A stretch of DNA of 64,000 nucleotides from Cupriavidus sp. U2 (GCF_009663685.2 NZ_RCOG02000012.1:62846-126845), one strand, 5' to 3'. Positions 34,893 through 44,692 are shown, counted from the stretch's first letter. The notes: generated from the letters alone by a model not told the origin. Numbers and translations are program-made.

Positions 34893-35041
34893 CGTCGGCT
34901 TTCCGGTCATTGCCCCCGGAAAAAGATTCAGGGAGAGCCTGCAGATACAAGCAGGAAGGCCAGGTCCAAAGGGCCGGCCGCTGACAGGACGCTAAAACGG
35001 CGACCGTCATCTCGGGCAGTTTTCAAAATCAGGAAAAAATC

Positions 35042-35470
35042 ATGAAGACCTTTTCCGCCAAGCCTGCAGAGGTAAAGCGCGACTGGTACGTGATTGACGC
35101 GACGGACAAGGTCCTCGGCCGTGTTGCCAGCGAAGTGGCACGCCGACTGCGCGGCAAGCACAAGCCGGAATTCACTCCTCACGTCGACACCGGTGATTTC
35201 ATCATCATCGTCAATGCAGCCAAGCTGCGCGTGACGGGTACCAAGGAACAGGACAAGAAGTACTACCGCCACTCGGGTTACCCGGGCGGTATCTACGAAA
35301 CCACGTTCGGCAAGATGCAGCAACGTTTCCCGGGCCGCGCCCTGGAAAAGGCTGTCAAGGGCATGCTGCCGAAGGGTCCGCTGGGCTACGCGATGATCAA
35401 GAAGCTGAAGGTTTATGCCGAAGGCGAGCATCCGCATGGCGCACAGCAGCCCAAGGTGCTGGAAATCTAA
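35042..35470 (+). CDS. rplM: 50S ribosomal protein L13
   Basis: A 142-residue early-assembly protein of the large subunit. The sequence is typical throughout, from [19 protein letters not shown] to the final [13 protein letters not shown]. It is the first gene of a two-gene ribosomal operon, 14 bases before rpsI. Confidence 0.99.
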   Translation: MKTFSAKPAEVKRDWYVIDATDKVLGRVASEVARRLRGKHKPEFTPHVDTGDFIIIVNAAKLRVTGTKEQDKKYYRHSGYPGGIYETTFGKMQQRFPGRALEKAVKGMLPKGPLGYAMIKKLKVYAEGEHPHGAQQPKVLEI

Positions 35471-35484
35471 AGGGGCCAATATCC

Positions 35485-35877
35485 ATGATCGGTAACTGGA
35501 ATTACGGTACTGGCCGCCGCAAGAGCGCAGTGGCTCGTGTCTTCATCAAGTCGGGCAAGGGCGACATCATCGTCAATGGCAAGCCCATCAAAGAGTATTT
35601 CGCTCGCGAAACCTCGCTGATGATCGTGCGCCAGCCGCTGGAACTGACGGCTCACGCCGAAACGTTCGACATCAAGGTCAACGTGACCGGCGGTGGCGAA
35701 ACCGGCCAGGCCGGTGCTGTCCGCCACGGCATCACCCGCGCCCTGATCGACTACGATGCAACGCTGAAGTCGGCCCTGTCGAAGGCTGGCTACGTGACGC
35801 GTGACGCTCGTGAAGTCGAACGTAAGAAGGTCGGTCTGCACAAGGCACGTCGCCGGAAGCAGTTCTCGAAGCGTTAA
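35485..35877 (+). CDS. rpsI: 30S ribosomal protein S9
   Basis: A 130-residue small-subunit protein. [19 protein letters not shown] at the start and the basic tail [11 protein letters not shown], which reaches the P-site tRNA, are both intact. It is co-transcribed with rplM and followed by a strong terminator. Confidence 0.99.
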   Translation: MIGNWNYGTGRRKSAVARVFIKSGKGDIIVNGKPIKEYFARETSLMIVRQPLELTAHAETFDIKVNVTGGGETGQAGAVRHGITRALIDYDATLKSALSKAGYVTRDAREVERKKVGLHKARRRKQFSKR

Positions 35878-35919
35878 TTCGCTGTTGTCCCGATCCGGCC
35901 TCGCCGGGTCCGGCAGCCC

Positions 35920-35953
35920 AAAAAACCGCACGATTCGTCGTGCGGTTTTTTTT
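35920..35953 (+). terminator. Rho-independent terminator after rpsI
   Basis: ACCGCACGA (35925-35933) and TCGTGCGGT pair around the stable TTCG loop, flanked by A- and T-runs. Confidence 0.95.
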
Positions 35954-36087
35954 CGCCTGTTGCCCGTCCACCCGGCCCCGCGACATCGTCTCAACCCTGA
36001 TGCAAACTTGCCATTTCTTACACTTTTCATTCGCGCGATGATCGCCCGGCGATACAATCACGGGCCTGCGGATCGGGGAGATAGACG

Positions 36088-36129
36088 ATGGGTCACAGGA
36101 AAGCCTGGCGGATATCGCGATGGGGGTGA
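36088..36129 (+). CDS. Possible 13-codon upstream reading frame
   Basis: ATG 36088 stands behind a much better ribosome-binding site (GGGGAGA) than the main gene and reads MGHRKAWRISRWG before TGA at 36127. Its end overlaps the start of the downstream gene at 36120, so ribosomes finishing it could restart there. A TACAAT element at 36053-36058 may be the -10 of the promoter. It may instead be chance. Confidence 0.35.
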   Translation: MGHRKAWRISRWG

Positions 36130-36875
36130 AGTACCGGCCGCTGCGCCCAAGCGGCAGGCTGCGGGCAGGGCGGGCCATTGTCCGGACCTATCGACCGTGG
36201 CGAAACTGGCTGCTCGTTGCTGTGCTGGTGGGCGTGGTCGGAGCGGTCGCGGGCCTGTCGGCCTATGAGGCCGGGCGCCGTTCGGCGCCGCTGCCCGCCA
36301 CCGATGCCGGTCTGGAGGCGGCCCATCAACGGTTGCGACAGCAACTGGCAGAGGTGTCCGCCGAGCGCGACAGCCTCCGGCAGAGCACCAACACGGCCGA
36401 GGCCCGGTTGCAGATCGCGCGTACCGCGCAGGAACGCATGGCTGAACAGGTCAAGTCGGCCGAGGCTGAGGTGGCACAGCTGAAAGAGGATCTGGGATTC
36501 TTCGAATCCCTGTTGCCGGCTTCGGGGGACACGTCCGGTATCCACGTCCGCAGCTTCCGGGTGGCCATGGATGAAACGCAGCCCCGCGCCCTGCGTTACC
36601 GGCTGCTGGTCATGCAGGGTGGGTCGAAGGCCTTTGTCGAGCAGCCCGAGTTCAGAGGTGAAGTGCAATTCACAATCTCGGGAAATCGGCATGGCAAGCC
36701 GTTAACGTTGATGTTGCCGCAGCCGGGCGATGCGCCACTGCCGGCAATCCGGCTGACGCATTACCAACGCATCGAAGGCGACCTGGCGATTCCGCAGGAC
36801 GCCGAAGTCCGCGCCGTATCGGTCCGCATCGTCCAGAACGGCCAGGTCCGGACGACGCAGACGGCCACGCCGTAG
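36120..36875 (+). CDS. Membrane-anchored coiled-coil protein (DUF6776-like)
   Basis: A 251-residue protein with a basic N-terminus, one transmembrane helix (about 29-50, WLLVAVLVGVVGAVAGLSAY), a long coiled coil (about 64-125) and a C-terminal beta-rich domain that is probably periplasmic. I assign it tentatively to DUF6776, of unknown function. It is followed after 22 bases by a bactofilin gene, so it may be a membrane partner of that cytoskeletal polymer. ATG 36120 has a weak ribosome-binding site and overlaps a short upstream frame. Confidence 0.78.
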   Translation: MGVKYRPLRPSGRLRAGRAIVRTYRPWRNWLLVAVLVGVVGAVAGLSAYEAGRRSAPLPATDAGLEAAHQRLRQQLAEVSAERDSLRQSTNTAEARLQIARTAQERMAEQVKSAEAEVAQLKEDLGFFESLLPASGDTSGIHVRSFRVAMDETQPRALRYRLLVMQGGSKAFVEQPEFRGEVQFTISGNRHGKPLTLMLPQPGDAPLPAIRLTHYQRIEGDLAIPQDAEVRAVSVRIVQNGQVRTTQTATP

Positions 36876-36897
36876 TCAGCGCAAAGAGGAGTACAAC

Positions 36898-37431
36898 ATG
36901 CTGTTTTCGAAGAAGAAAGGCTTGTCCATCGACACGCTGGTGGGGCAGGACGCCGCCATCGAAGGCGATGTGACCTTTTCCGGGGGATTGCGTCTGGACG
37001 GTCGCGTGCGTGGCAACGTCGTGGCCGCCGAGGGCAAGTCGAGCATGCTGGTGATCAGCGAGAAGGGCGTGGTCGAGGGCGAGGTGCGCGTGGACCACCT
37101 GATCCTGAACGGCACGGTGACCGGGCCGGTCCATGCCGCCGAACTCCTGGAGTTGCAGCCGCATGCGCGCGTCTATGGTGAAGTGCGCTATGCGGCTCTT
37201 GAAATGCATCAGGGAGCGATTGTCGAAGGCCGGCTGGTGCCGTTGGTGCAAGCTGAAATTCGTGCCTTGCCGAACCATGTACCGCCCGCCGAGGTCAAGC
37301 CAGCGCGGGCCGAGACAGTGGAAGTGACGCCGGAAGCCAATGCGGCGGAAGACAAGACGGCTGACGACGATGCGGCTGAAGCCAAGGCGAGCGAAGGCAA
37401 GGCGGTCCAAGGCGCCAGCGTGCCGGCCTGA
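36898..37431 (+). CDS. Bactofilin (polymer-forming cytoskeletal protein)
   Basis: A 177-residue bactofilin. The central beta-helical domain (about residues 12-110) shows the short repeats typical of the fold: IEGDVTFSGGLRLDGRVRGNVVA, LVISEKGVVEGEVRVDHLILNGTVTG. The N-terminus is short and the tail is Ala/Glu/Lys-rich and probably disordered. Bactofilins form nucleotide-independent filaments that position cell-wall enzymes. AGAGGAG precedes the start. The upstream coiled-coil gene and the nearby M23 peptidase gene are plausible partners. Confidence 0.93.
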   Translation: MLFSKKKGLSIDTLVGQDAAIEGDVTFSGGLRLDGRVRGNVVAAEGKSSMLVISEKGVVEGEVRVDHLILNGTVTGPVHAAELLELQPHARVYGEVRYAALEMHQGAIVEGRLVPLVQAEIRALPNHVPPAEVKPARAETVEVTPEANAAEDKTADDDAAEAKASEGKAVQGASVPA

Positions 37432-37530
37432 GGTGACGCACTCGCCCAGAGACCCTTGAAAACACAGGGCTTCGGCACGATTTGTGAGTAGCCCGTAGAA
37501 TACGGGCGTATCTAACCAGGAGAATTCCCC

Positions 37531-37899
37531 ATGAACGCAGTCGCAGAGGCACCTGTTACCGAGGAAATGCCGGCACCGTTCGTCTTTACCGACAGCGCCG
37601 CCGACAAGGTCAAGCAGCTGATCGAGGAAGAGGGCAATGCCGAGCTGAAGCTGCGCGTGTTCGTGCAGGGCGGCGGTTGCTCCGGCTTCCAGTACGGCTT
37701 CACGTTCGATGAAGACGTCAATGAAGACGACACGACGCTGGTCAAGAATGGCGTCACCCTGTTGATCGATTCGATGAGCTACCAATACCTGGTGGGCGCC
37801 GAGATCGACTACAAGGAAGACATCAACGGCGCACAGTTCGTGATCAAGAACCCGAACGCCTCGACCACCTGCGGTTGCGGCTCGTCGTTCTCGGTCTGA
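37531..37899 (+). CDS. erpA: Iron-sulfur cluster insertion protein
   Basis: A 122-residue A-type carrier that delivers iron-sulfur clusters to apoproteins. The three ligand Cys are present: one in [11 protein letters not shown] and two in [11 protein letters not shown] at the C-terminus. The short acidic N-terminal extension before FTDSAADKV is normal for beta-proteobacterial ErpA. AGGAG precedes the start and a terminator follows, so it is probably transcribed alone. Confidence 0.96.
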   Translation: MNAVAEAPVTEEMPAPFVFTDSAADKVKQLIEEEGNAELKLRVFVQGGGCSGFQYGFTFDEDVNEDDTTLVKNGVTLLIDSMSYQYLVGAEIDYKEDINGAQFVIKNPNASTTCGCGSSFSV

Positions 37900-37914
37900 T
37901 CGGCATCGCCCAGG

Positions 37915-37943
37915 AAAAAGCGCACTACGGTGCGCTTTTTTTA
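37915..37943 (+). terminator. Rho-independent terminator after erpA
   Basis: AAGCGCAC (37918-37925) and GTGCGCTT (37930-37937) pair around TACG and continue in T residues. The A-run on the left makes it potentially bidirectional for the convergent anmK. Confidence 0.92.
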
Positions 37944-37970
37944 TTCCCGAAAGCGCGGCCAGGCCGCCAG

Positions 37971-39110
37971 TCAGCGCGGATAGACCGCGCCCAATACGCG
38001 CGGCCCCGCCGCACCCGTGACCGTCGGGACGTTTCCGGGCGCCCTGCGCACGCACTGCCGCGCCAGCCACGCAAAGGCGATGGCTTCCACCTGCGATACC
38101 GGCACCCCGAAATCCTCGGTCGTCTGCACGGCAATGCCCGGCAGCAGCTGGCCGAGCGTCGCCATCAGAGAGTCATTGCGCGCGCCGCCGCCGCAAACGA
38201 TCAGGCGCCGGGCGTTGCCGGCATGCGTCCGCACGTCCTGGGCGATGGCCGTGGCCGTCAGCGCGGCCAGGGTCGCCTGAACATCGGCGGGTGCGATCTG
38301 TCGGGGCAGTCCGTTCAGCACCGCTTGCAGCCATTCGGGATGGAACAGGTCGCGCCCCGTGCTCTTGGGCGGCGGCGCGCGGAAGTAGGGCTCCGCCAGC
38401 AGGCGTGACAGCAGGTCGGCATCGACGCTGCCGCTGGCGCCCCAGGCACCGCGATCGTCGAACGGCTGGCCGCGATGCTGCTGCACCCAGTGGTCCAGCA
38501 GTGCGTTGCCGGGGCCACAGTCGAAGCCCGTCACCGGGTGGCCGGAATGGGCGGCCGGCAGGATGCTGATATTGGAGATGCCGCCGATATTGCAGACCAC
38601 GCGCGTTTCATCGCGCGCGCCGAATAGCGCCGCGTGGACGGCCGGTACAAGCGGCGCGCCCTGGCCGCCGGCGGCGATGTCGCGGCTGCGGAAGTCGGCC
38701 ACCACATCGATATCGGTCAGCTCGGCCAGCAGGGCCGGATGCTGGGTCTGTCGCGTGTAGCCCGTCCCGTCATACAGGCCGGGACGATGGCGGATGGTCT
38801 GACCATGTGCGCCGATGGCGGTCACGTGCCCCGGCGCGACATTTGCCAGGTGCAACAGGCTTGCCACGCACTCGGCATACACGCGCGCCAGTCCGTTGGC
38901 GGCCAGGGCCTCGCGATGGATCTCGTCGTCGCCGGGCTGCTGGAGCGCGCCGAACGCTTCGCGCAAGGCAGGCGGAAACGGCGCGTGCGCGGCGGCCAGC
39001 ACCACGGGGTGCGCGCCGGAAAAATCCACCAGCACGCCGTCCGCGCCGTCCATGCTGGTGCCCGACATCAGGCCGATATAGCAATCGCTGGGCACCGGGG
39101 ACATGGACAT
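37971..39110 (-). CDS. anmK: Anhydro-N-acetylmuramic acid kinase
   Basis: AnmK converts anhydro-MurNAc released from recycled peptidoglycan into MurNAc-6-phosphate. The 379-residue protein has the phosphate loop [13 protein letters not shown] at its start, then [22 protein letters not shown] and [14 protein letters not shown] of the ASKHA-like fold. It lies four bases after the M23 peptidase gene on the same strand, so wall cleavage and recycling genes are linked. The amgK and murU genes of this window act on related sugars. Confidence 0.95.
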   Translation of the reverse strand: MSMSPVPSDCYIGLMSGTSMDGADGVLVDFSGAHPVVLAAAHAPFPPALREAFGALQQPGDDEIHREALAANGLARVYAECVASLLHLANVAPGHVTAIGAHGQTIRHRPGLYDGTGYTRQTQHPALLAELTDIDVVADFRSRDIAAGGQGAPLVPAVHAALFGARDETRVVCNIGGISNISILPAAHSGHPVTGFDCGPGNALLDHWVQQHRGQPFDDRGAWGASGSVDADLLSRLLAEPYFRAPPPKSTGRDLFHPEWLQAVLNGLPRQIAPADVQATLAALTATAIAQDVRTHAGNARRLIVCGGGARNDSLMATLGQLLPGIAVQTTEDFGVPVSQVEAIAFAWLARQCVRRAPGNVPTVTGAAGPRVLGAVYPR

Positions 39111-39113
39111 GGA

Positions 39114-40508
39114 TCAGTTGCTGGCGGTCAGGACGTTATAGGTGCGCAGCATGTTGATGCGGCTCAGCATGGCGCTCGAATAGTTCAGGAATTCGGCGCG
39201 CGACTTGCCGGTGAGCGTCGGCGCTTCCATCAGCGTCGTCGTCAGCGGGTTCTGCGGCACATCGTTATAGCGGAATTCGTAATGCAGGTGCGGCCCGGTG
39301 GCCCAGCCCGTGGAACCCACGTAGCCGATCACCTGGCCCTGGCTCACGTGCTGGCCCTCGCGGATGCCCGCAAAGCCGGACAGGTGGGCGTAATACGTCG
39401 AATACCCCCCGGCGTGCTGCAGCACGATGATGTTGCCGTAGCCGTTCTGCTGCCCGACAAAGTCCACCGTGCCTTCGCCCGACGCCAGCACCTTGGTGCC
39501 CTGCGGCGCGGCGAAGTCCACGCCCTTGTGCTGCGCCCACTTGTGGTGGAGCGGATGGTCGCGGCCGCCGAAGCCCGACGACACGCGCGAGAACTCCACT
39601 GGCGAGCGCAGGAACGGGCGCTTCATGCTGCGGCCGTCGAACGTGTAGTAGGCACCCGGCTCGCCGTCCTGCGGCGCGTACCAGAGCGCCTGGTACAAAG
39701 TGTTGCGATTGATCAGCTCGATCGCCACCACGCGGCCATTGCGCACGAAGGCGCCGTCGCGGAAGCCGGCTTCGTAGACGATGCGGAAGCGGTCGCCGCG
39801 CGCTATGTCATGGTGGAAGTCGATCACGCCCGAGAAGATCGAGATCATCTGGCTGACCACTTCGTCGGGCACGTTGGCCGCGTCCATCGACTTGAAGAAG
39901 CCGTTGGTGTCGATGGCGCCCGACGCCATTTCGTAGTGCAGGTCGTTCTCGACCGTGGCGATGCGGGCCTTGTACGTGTAGTCGCCGCCTTCCCTGGCCG
40001 GCGCCACGCGCTCGATCACCAGTTCGCGCGAGGCCGCGGCGTCACCGCCCAGGTTGGCCTGCAGCGACACCAGCAGGTTGCTGTCGTCGATCTCGGCCTG
40101 CACGGTCTGGCCGGGATTCAGGCTGAACAGGCCCCGGGCGGTGGAATTCTTGAGGATGAAGGACTGCGCGTCCGGATCGTCCACGCCAAGGCGGCGCAGC
40201 AGCGTGGCGATGGTATCGCCGCGCTGCATGCGTTCCTGGCGCACGTAGACGTTGTTGCCGTCGACTTCGGTCAACTGTTCAAGCTGCTCGCGCACGTCGG
40301 GCATGCGCAGCGGCTGCAGCACGCGCGGCGCGAGCGGATCGTCGTAGGCGTTGCGGGGGGCAACGCCCATTGCAGCCGCCATGCCGAGCGTGAAGACCGT
40401 GCCGACGGCAACGGTCAACTGCTTGCGGCGGCGCGTATGCTGGGGATTCGTAGGGTCAACAAGGACCACCAGCTCACGCGCGAAAACTTCGCGGAGACTA
40501 GACCACAT
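39114..40508 (-). CDS. M23-family peptidoglycan endopeptidase, membrane-anchored
   Basis: A 464-residue LytM-type zinc metallopeptidase resembling MepM. A single transmembrane helix lies at about residues 30-48; then a LysM/OapA-like region containing RMQRGDTIATLLRRLGV, and the C-terminal M23 domain with HKGVDFAAPQGT (zinc His and Asp) and GPHLHYEFR (catalytic and zinc His). All key residues are intact, so it is probably active. ATG 40508 (MWSSLREVF) fits the family; the frame is open 48 codons further. It is divergent from tyrS, and only anmK follows closely. The bactofilin is 1.7 kb away. Confidence 0.92.
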   Translation of the reverse strand: MWSSLREVFARELVVLVDPTNPQHTRRRKQLTVAVGTVFTLGMAAAMGVAPRNAYDDPLAPRVLQPLRMPDVREQLEQLTEVDGNNVYVRQERMQRGDTIATLLRRLGVDDPDAQSFILKNSTARGLFSLNPGQTVQAEIDDSNLLVSLQANLGGDAAASRELVIERVAPAREGGDYTYKARIATVENDLHYEMASGAIDTNGFFKSMDAANVPDEVVSQMISIFSGVIDFHHDIARGDRFRIVYEAGFRDGAFVRNGRVVAIELINRNTLYQALWYAPQDGEPGAYYTFDGRSMKRPFLRSPVEFSRVSSGFGGRDHPLHHKWAQHKGVDFAAPQGTKVLASGEGTVDFVGQQNGYGNIIVLQHAGGYSTYYAHLSGFAGIREGQHVSQGQVIGYVGSTGWATGPHLHYEFRYNDVPQNPLTTTLMEAPTLTGKSRAEFLNYSSAMLSRINMLRTYNVLTASN

Positions 40509-40724
40509 CACGTAGAATTCAAGCTTTCGGTATTGCCAGGGCCGCTGCCGCGACGATATCTCTCGTCTGCCTTCCTCCCTCGAGGTGCGGTGCGGGCGTT
40601 GTCTGATTGCCGCCTGGAGCGGCGGTTTGCCGACGGATGGCCCGTCTGGCACGAAGCGCGGATTATACCAGAACCGCTCTGGTCGTCCGTCGCAGTTTCC
40701 TTATAGATTTCAAAGACTTACGTC

Positions 40725-41966
40725 ATGAGTGAAGTGTCCTCGGCCGCCGCGCCCAATTATCCACTTACGCCGTCGGTGATGCGCGCCCTGGAGATCACCA
40801 AGCGCGGCTGCGACGAGCTCCTGGTTGAAGGCGAGTGGCTCCAGAAGCTCGCACGCAGCGAAGCCACCGGCGTGCCGCTGCGCATCAAGCTGGGTCTGGA
40901 CCCCACGGCACCCGACATCCACCTCGGGCATACCGTGGTGCTGAACAAGCTCCGCCAGCTCCAGGACCTGGGCCACCAGGTGATCTTCCTGATTGGCGAC
41001 TTCACGTCGACGATTGGCGATCCGTCCGGCCGCAATTCGACCCGCCCGCCGCTCACCCGCGAGCAGATCGAGGCCAACGCCCAGACCTACTACAAGCAGG
41101 CGAGCCTGGTGCTCGATCCGGCGAAGACCGAAATCCGCTACAACAGCGAGTGGTGCGATCCGCTCGGCGCGCGCGGCATGATCCAGCTGGCAGCCAAATA
41201 CACGGTGGCCCGGATGATGGAGCGCGACGACTTCACCAAACGGTTCCGGACTGGGATTCCGATTTCGGTCCATGAGTTCCTTTATCCACTCATGCAGGGC
41301 TACGATTCGGTGGCGCTGAAGTCCGATCTCGAACTTGGCGGCACGGACCAGAAGTTCAACCTGCTGGTGGGTCGCGAGCTGCAGAAGGAATATGGCCAGG
41401 AGTCGCAGTGCATCCTGACCATGCCGCTGCTGGTGGGTCTGGACGGCGTCGAGAAGATGTCGAAGTCCAAGAACAACTACATCGGCGTGACCGAAGCCCC
41501 GAACGACATGTTCGGCAAGCTGATGAGCATCTCGGACGACCTGATGTGGCAGTACTTCACGCTGCTGTCGTTCCGTCCGATGAGCGAGATCGACCTGATG
41601 AAGGAAGAAATCGCCGCGGGCCGCAACCCGCGTGACTGCAAGGTGTTGCTGGCGCAGGAAATCGTCGCGCGCTTCCACAGCCAGGCCGCTGCCGAAGCCG
41701 CGCTCGAGGCCTTCAACCACCGTGCCCGTGGCGGCATTCCCGACGACATCCCCGCCGTGACGCTGGAAGGCGCCCCGCTGGGCATCGGCCAGCTGCTCAA
41801 GCTGGCCAACCTGGTGCCATCCACGTCCGAGGCCAACCGCAATATCGAGCAGGGCGGCGTGAAGATCGATGGCGAGACCGTCAGCGACAAGGCGGTCAAG
41901 GTCGCTGCAGGCACGTATGTCGTGCAGGTGGGCAAGCGCCGTTTTGCGCGCGTGACGCTGTCCTGA
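40725..41966 (+). CDS. tyrS: Tyrosyl-tRNA synthetase
   Basis: A 413-residue class I synthetase. The HIGH-type signature HLGHTVV, the KMSKS loop [10 protein letters not shown] and a C-terminal S4 RNA-binding domain (about residues 345-410) are in order. [27 protein letters not shown] fits the TyrRZ (TyrZ-like) group rather than the E. coli TyrS group. It starts a cluster with dtd, whose product removes D-Tyr from tRNA(Tyr). Confidence 0.96.
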   Translation: MSEVSSAAAPNYPLTPSVMRALEITKRGCDELLVEGEWLQKLARSEATGVPLRIKLGLDPTAPDIHLGHTVVLNKLRQLQDLGHQVIFLIGDFTSTIGDPSGRNSTRPPLTREQIEANAQTYYKQASLVLDPAKTEIRYNSEWCDPLGARGMIQLAAKYTVARMMERDDFTKRFRTGIPISVHEFLYPLMQGYDSVALKSDLELGGTDQKFNLLVGRELQKEYGQESQCILTMPLLVGLDGVEKMSKSKNNYIGVTEAPNDMFGKLMSISDDLMWQYFTLLSFRPMSEIDLMKEEIAAGRNPRDCKVLLAQEIVARFHSQAAAEAALEAFNHRARGGIPDDIPAVTLEGAPLGIGQLLKLANLVPSTSEANRNIEQGGVKIDGETVSDKAVKVAAGTYVVQVGKRRFARVTLS

Positions 41967-41973
41967 CGCGGCG

Positions 41974-42444
41974 ATGATCGCCCTGATCCAGCGCGTATCG
42001 CAGGCGCGCGTGACCGTGGATGGCCGCACCACCGGCGAAATCGGCGCCGGCCTGCTGGCGCTGGTCTGCGCCGAGCGCGGCGACACCGAGGCACAGGCCG
42101 AACGGTTGCTGGCCAAGCTGCTGTCGTACCGGGTGTTTTCCGATGCCGAGGGCAAGATGAACCTGCCCGTGCAGAACATCGACGGCCAGGGCACGGCGGG
42201 CGGCTTGCTGGTGGTGTCCCAGTTCACGCTGGCCGCCGATACCAACAGCGGCACGCGCCCCAGCTTCACCCCGGCGGCGGCACCGGAAGACGGCCGCCGC
42301 CTCTATGATCATTTCGTGACCCGCGCGCGCGCCGCGCATCCGTCGGTCCAGACCGGCGAGTTCGGCGCCATGATGCAGGTCAGCCTGACCAACGATGGCC
42401 CCGTGACGTTCTGGCTGCGCGTGCCCCCGGCCGGAACTGCCTGA
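41974..42444 (+). CDS. dtd: D-aminoacyl-tRNA deacylase
   Basis: A 156-residue homodimeric proofreading enzyme that hydrolyses D-Tyr-tRNA and other D-aminoacyl-tRNAs. SQFTLAAD and NDGPVTFWL, the Gly-cisPro region of the partner's pocket, are intact. The usual KKGNRPSF segment reads NSGTRPSF, a mild variant. It lies eight bases after tyrS, a functionally natural pairing. Confidence 0.95.
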   Translation: MIALIQRVSQARVTVDGRTTGEIGAGLLALVCAERGDTEAQAERLLAKLLSYRVFSDAEGKMNLPVQNIDGQGTAGGLLVVSQFTLAADTNSGTRPSFTPAAAPEDGRRLYDHFVTRARAAHPSVQTGEFGAMMQVSLTNDGPVTFWLRVPPAGTA

Positions 42445-42463
42445 CATATCGAAGGAGATCTTC

Positions 42464-43111
42464 ATGAAACTCTGGAGCAAGGCTTTTGCCGACAACGCGC
42501 CGATTCCCGGCGAGTTTGCCTTCTGCGTGCCCGATGCCGCCAGCCATGTGGCGTTGTCGGCGAACCGCAACCCGGACCTGCACTGGGAAGACTTTCCGGC
42601 CGGCACCCGGTCGTTTGCGCTGATCGTCCACGACCCCGATGTGCCCAGCAAGGGCGACGACGTGAACCAGGAGGGCCGCGAGGTGCCGGCGTCGCTGCCG
42701 CGCGTGGACTTTTTCCACTGGGTGCTGGTCGATATTCCGCCCGGGCTGAGCACGATCTCGGCCGGCACGCATAGCGACGGCGTGATCGCGCGCGGCAAGC
42801 CGGGCCCCGAGGCGCTGGTGGGCACCGCCACGGCCGGCGGCCTGCGCCACGGCCTGAACGACTACACGGGCTGGTTCGCCAACGACCCTGACATGAAGGG
42901 CGACTACTTCGGCTACGACGGCCCGTGCCCGCCGTGGAACGATGCCATCGTGCACCGCTACGTGTTCACCGTGTATGCGCTCGACATCGACCGTGTGCCG
43001 GTGGAGGGCAAGTTCACCGGCGCCGACGTGCGCCGGGCGATCGACGGCCACGTGCTGGCGCAGGCCAGCTACACCGGCACCTACACGCTGAACCCGAAGC
43101 TGGTGAAGTAA
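42464..43111 (+). CDS. Phosphatidylethanolamine-binding / Raf kinase inhibitor-like protein
   Basis: A 215-residue PEBP-family protein of the YbhB/YbcL type. HDPDVPSKGDDVN and FFHWVLVDIPPG form the conserved ligand pocket, and YFGYDGPCPPWNDAIVHRYVFTVYALD is the second signature. It is longer than E. coli YbhB (158) because of an insertion near residues 90-130. No signal peptide, so cytoplasmic. The bacterial function is unclear. AAGGAGA precedes the start, 20 bases after dtd. Confidence 0.9.
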   Translation: MKLWSKAFADNAPIPGEFAFCVPDAASHVALSANRNPDLHWEDFPAGTRSFALIVHDPDVPSKGDDVNQEGREVPASLPRVDFFHWVLVDIPPGLSTISAGTHSDGVIARGKPGPEALVGTATAGGLRHGLNDYTGWFANDPDMKGDYFGYDGPCPPWNDAIVHRYVFTVYALDIDRVPVEGKFTGADVRRAIDGHVLAQASYTGTYTLNPKLVK

Positions 43112-43166
43112 GCAGGCAGTCGCCGCGCCACACACCGCCCAAATCCGTCGCCCCCAAGGAACTGGC

Positions 43167-43841
43167 ATGTTGCAAAGTAACGGCCCGCAGTCGCTGGCCT
43201 ACACCCACCTGATCGTGATCCGCCATGGCGAGACGGCCTGGAACCGCGAAAGGCGGCTGCAGGGCCAGATCGACATTCCGCTCAATGACACGGGCCGTGC
43301 CCAGGCCCGTGCGCTGGCCGAAGCGCTGACCGGCGAGCCGATCGATGCGGTGTACACCAGCGATCTGGGGCGTGCGTTCGAAACGGCCACGCCGCTGGCG
43401 CATGCGCTGGGTTTGTCCGTGCGCGCCGAGCCGCGCCTGCGCGAACGCTGCTACGGCGAGCTCGAAGGCATGACCTACGCGGAAGTGGCGGAAAAGCGGC
43501 CCGACGACTTTGCCCGCTGGCAGGCGCGCGTGCCCGACTATGCGCCACCGGCCGGTGAGTCGCTGCGTGAATTCCACGAGCGGGCGGTGGAGGTGGCGCT
43601 GTCGCTGTCGCGCCGCCATCCGGGCGAACGGATCGCGCTGGTGGCCCACGGCGGTGTGCTCGATTGCCTCTATCGCGAGGCCACCGGCATGACGCTGGAG
43701 GCGCCGCGCTCGCACGAGCTGCTGAACGCCAGCGTCAACCGGCTGCGGTGCGACAGCGCCAACCTGACGCTGCTGCAATGGGCCGATGTCAGCCATCTCG
43801 AGGCGCTGACGCTGGACGAGGTCGATCGCCGCGTACCGTGA
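43167..43841 (+). CDS. Histidine phosphatase family protein (phosphoglycerate mutase-like)
   Basis: A 224-residue protein of the dPGM/histidine phosphatase superfamily. IRHGETAWN carries the phosphorylated His, and VAHGGVLD the second His, while RLRERCYGELEGM has the acid Glu. Length and lack of the long insert fit a broad phosphatase (GpmB/CobC-like) rather than glycolytic mutase. AAGGA precedes the start. It ends the tyrS cluster and is convergent with yhhQ. Confidence 0.9.
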   Translation: MLQSNGPQSLAYTHLIVIRHGETAWNRERRLQGQIDIPLNDTGRAQARALAEALTGEPIDAVYTSDLGRAFETATPLAHALGLSVRAEPRLRERCYGELEGMTYAEVAEKRPDDFARWQARVPDYAPPAGESLREFHERAVEVALSLSRRHPGERIALVAHGGVLDCLYREATGMTLEAPRSHELLNASVNRLRCDSANLTLLQWADVSHLEALTLDEVDRRVP

Positions 43842-43871
43842 GACGCGGCGCGCGCCGTCAGGGCCGAACGC

Positions 43872-44615
43872 CTACACCCGCAGCCGGAACGGCGTGAAAT
43901 TGGTGTTCCGGTCGTACCAGTCCTCGTTCTCCGCCCGTTTCAGGAATCCCACCACCTTGTAGGTCACGGGGGTCATCACGACTTCCCAGCCGGTCTTCAG
44001 GATGTACTGCGCGATGGCCACCTGGATGACCTTTTCCAGCGGCCAGATGCCGTAGAACGCAATCACGTAGAACAGCGATGAATCGACGAGCTCGCCCGCC
44101 AGGGTCGAGCCGATCGTCCGCGTCCAGAGCCAGCGGCCGCCGGTCCAGAGCTTCATCTTGGCCAGGGTGTAGCTATTGGCGAAACTGCCACAGCAGAACG
44201 CGATCAGGGACCCCAGCGCAATGCGCCAGGTGTTGCCGAACACGTCTTCCAGGCTTTTCTGGTAATCGATCATGAACGGCGCCACGGGCATGCGCAGCAC
44301 GACGAAGGCCATGAACGTGGCAAACGCCAGCGCGGCGAAGCCGGCCCAGACCACGCGCCGGTCGCGGCCGTAGCCGTAGACCTCGGTGAGCACGTCGCCA
44401 AAGATGTACGAGACCGGGAAGAACAGCACGCCCGCGCCGAACGTGACCGGACCGATCACCGGCAGCGTGACCTGCGCCGCCTTGGCCGCACCGATCAGGT
44501 TCGAGCACAGCAGCACCGTGACAAAGGCCACCATCACGAGGTCGTAGTAGCGATAGACACGCCCGGAATGGCCGGGGGCGGCGGTGGCGGCAAGCGGTTC
44601 TTGCATGGGTGGCAT
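43872..44615 (-). CDS. yhhQ: Queuosine precursor transporter
   Basis: A 247-residue inner-membrane protein of the YhhQ (DUF165/VUT) family that imports preQ0/preQ1. About six transmembrane helices; SYIFGDVLTEVYGYGRDRRVVW and the later FCCGSFANSYTLAKMK and LVDSSLFYVIAFYG are hallmarks. An extended -10 promoter (TGGCATAAT on the minus strand, 44654-44662) lies about 40 bases upstream. No preQ1 riboswitch is evident in the short leader. Confidence 0.93.
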   Translation of the reverse strand: MPPMQEPLAATAAPGHSGRVYRYYDLVMVAFVTVLLCSNLIGAAKAAQVTLPVIGPVTFGAGVLFFPVSYIFGDVLTEVYGYGRDRRVVWAGFAALAFATFMAFVVLRMPVAPFMIDYQKSLEDVFGNTWRIALGSLIAFCCGSFANSYTLAKMKLWTGGRWLWTRTIGSTLAGELVDSSLFYVIAFYGIWPLEKVIQVAIAQYILKTGWEVVMTPVTYKVVGFLKRAENEDWYDRNTNFTPFRLRV

Positions 44616-44692
44616 CCGGGGGCGGGCAGCGCAGGGGCGGCGTGATTCGCGCGATTATGCCAGTGGCGACGCGTGCGCGTGGCGCGCCCATG

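Noticed and set aside
43846..43857. GC-only 12-base palindrome between the histidine phosphatase gene and yhhQ.
   Set aside because: There is no loop and no T-tract. Such strings of GC are frequent in this sequence, so it is not called a terminator.
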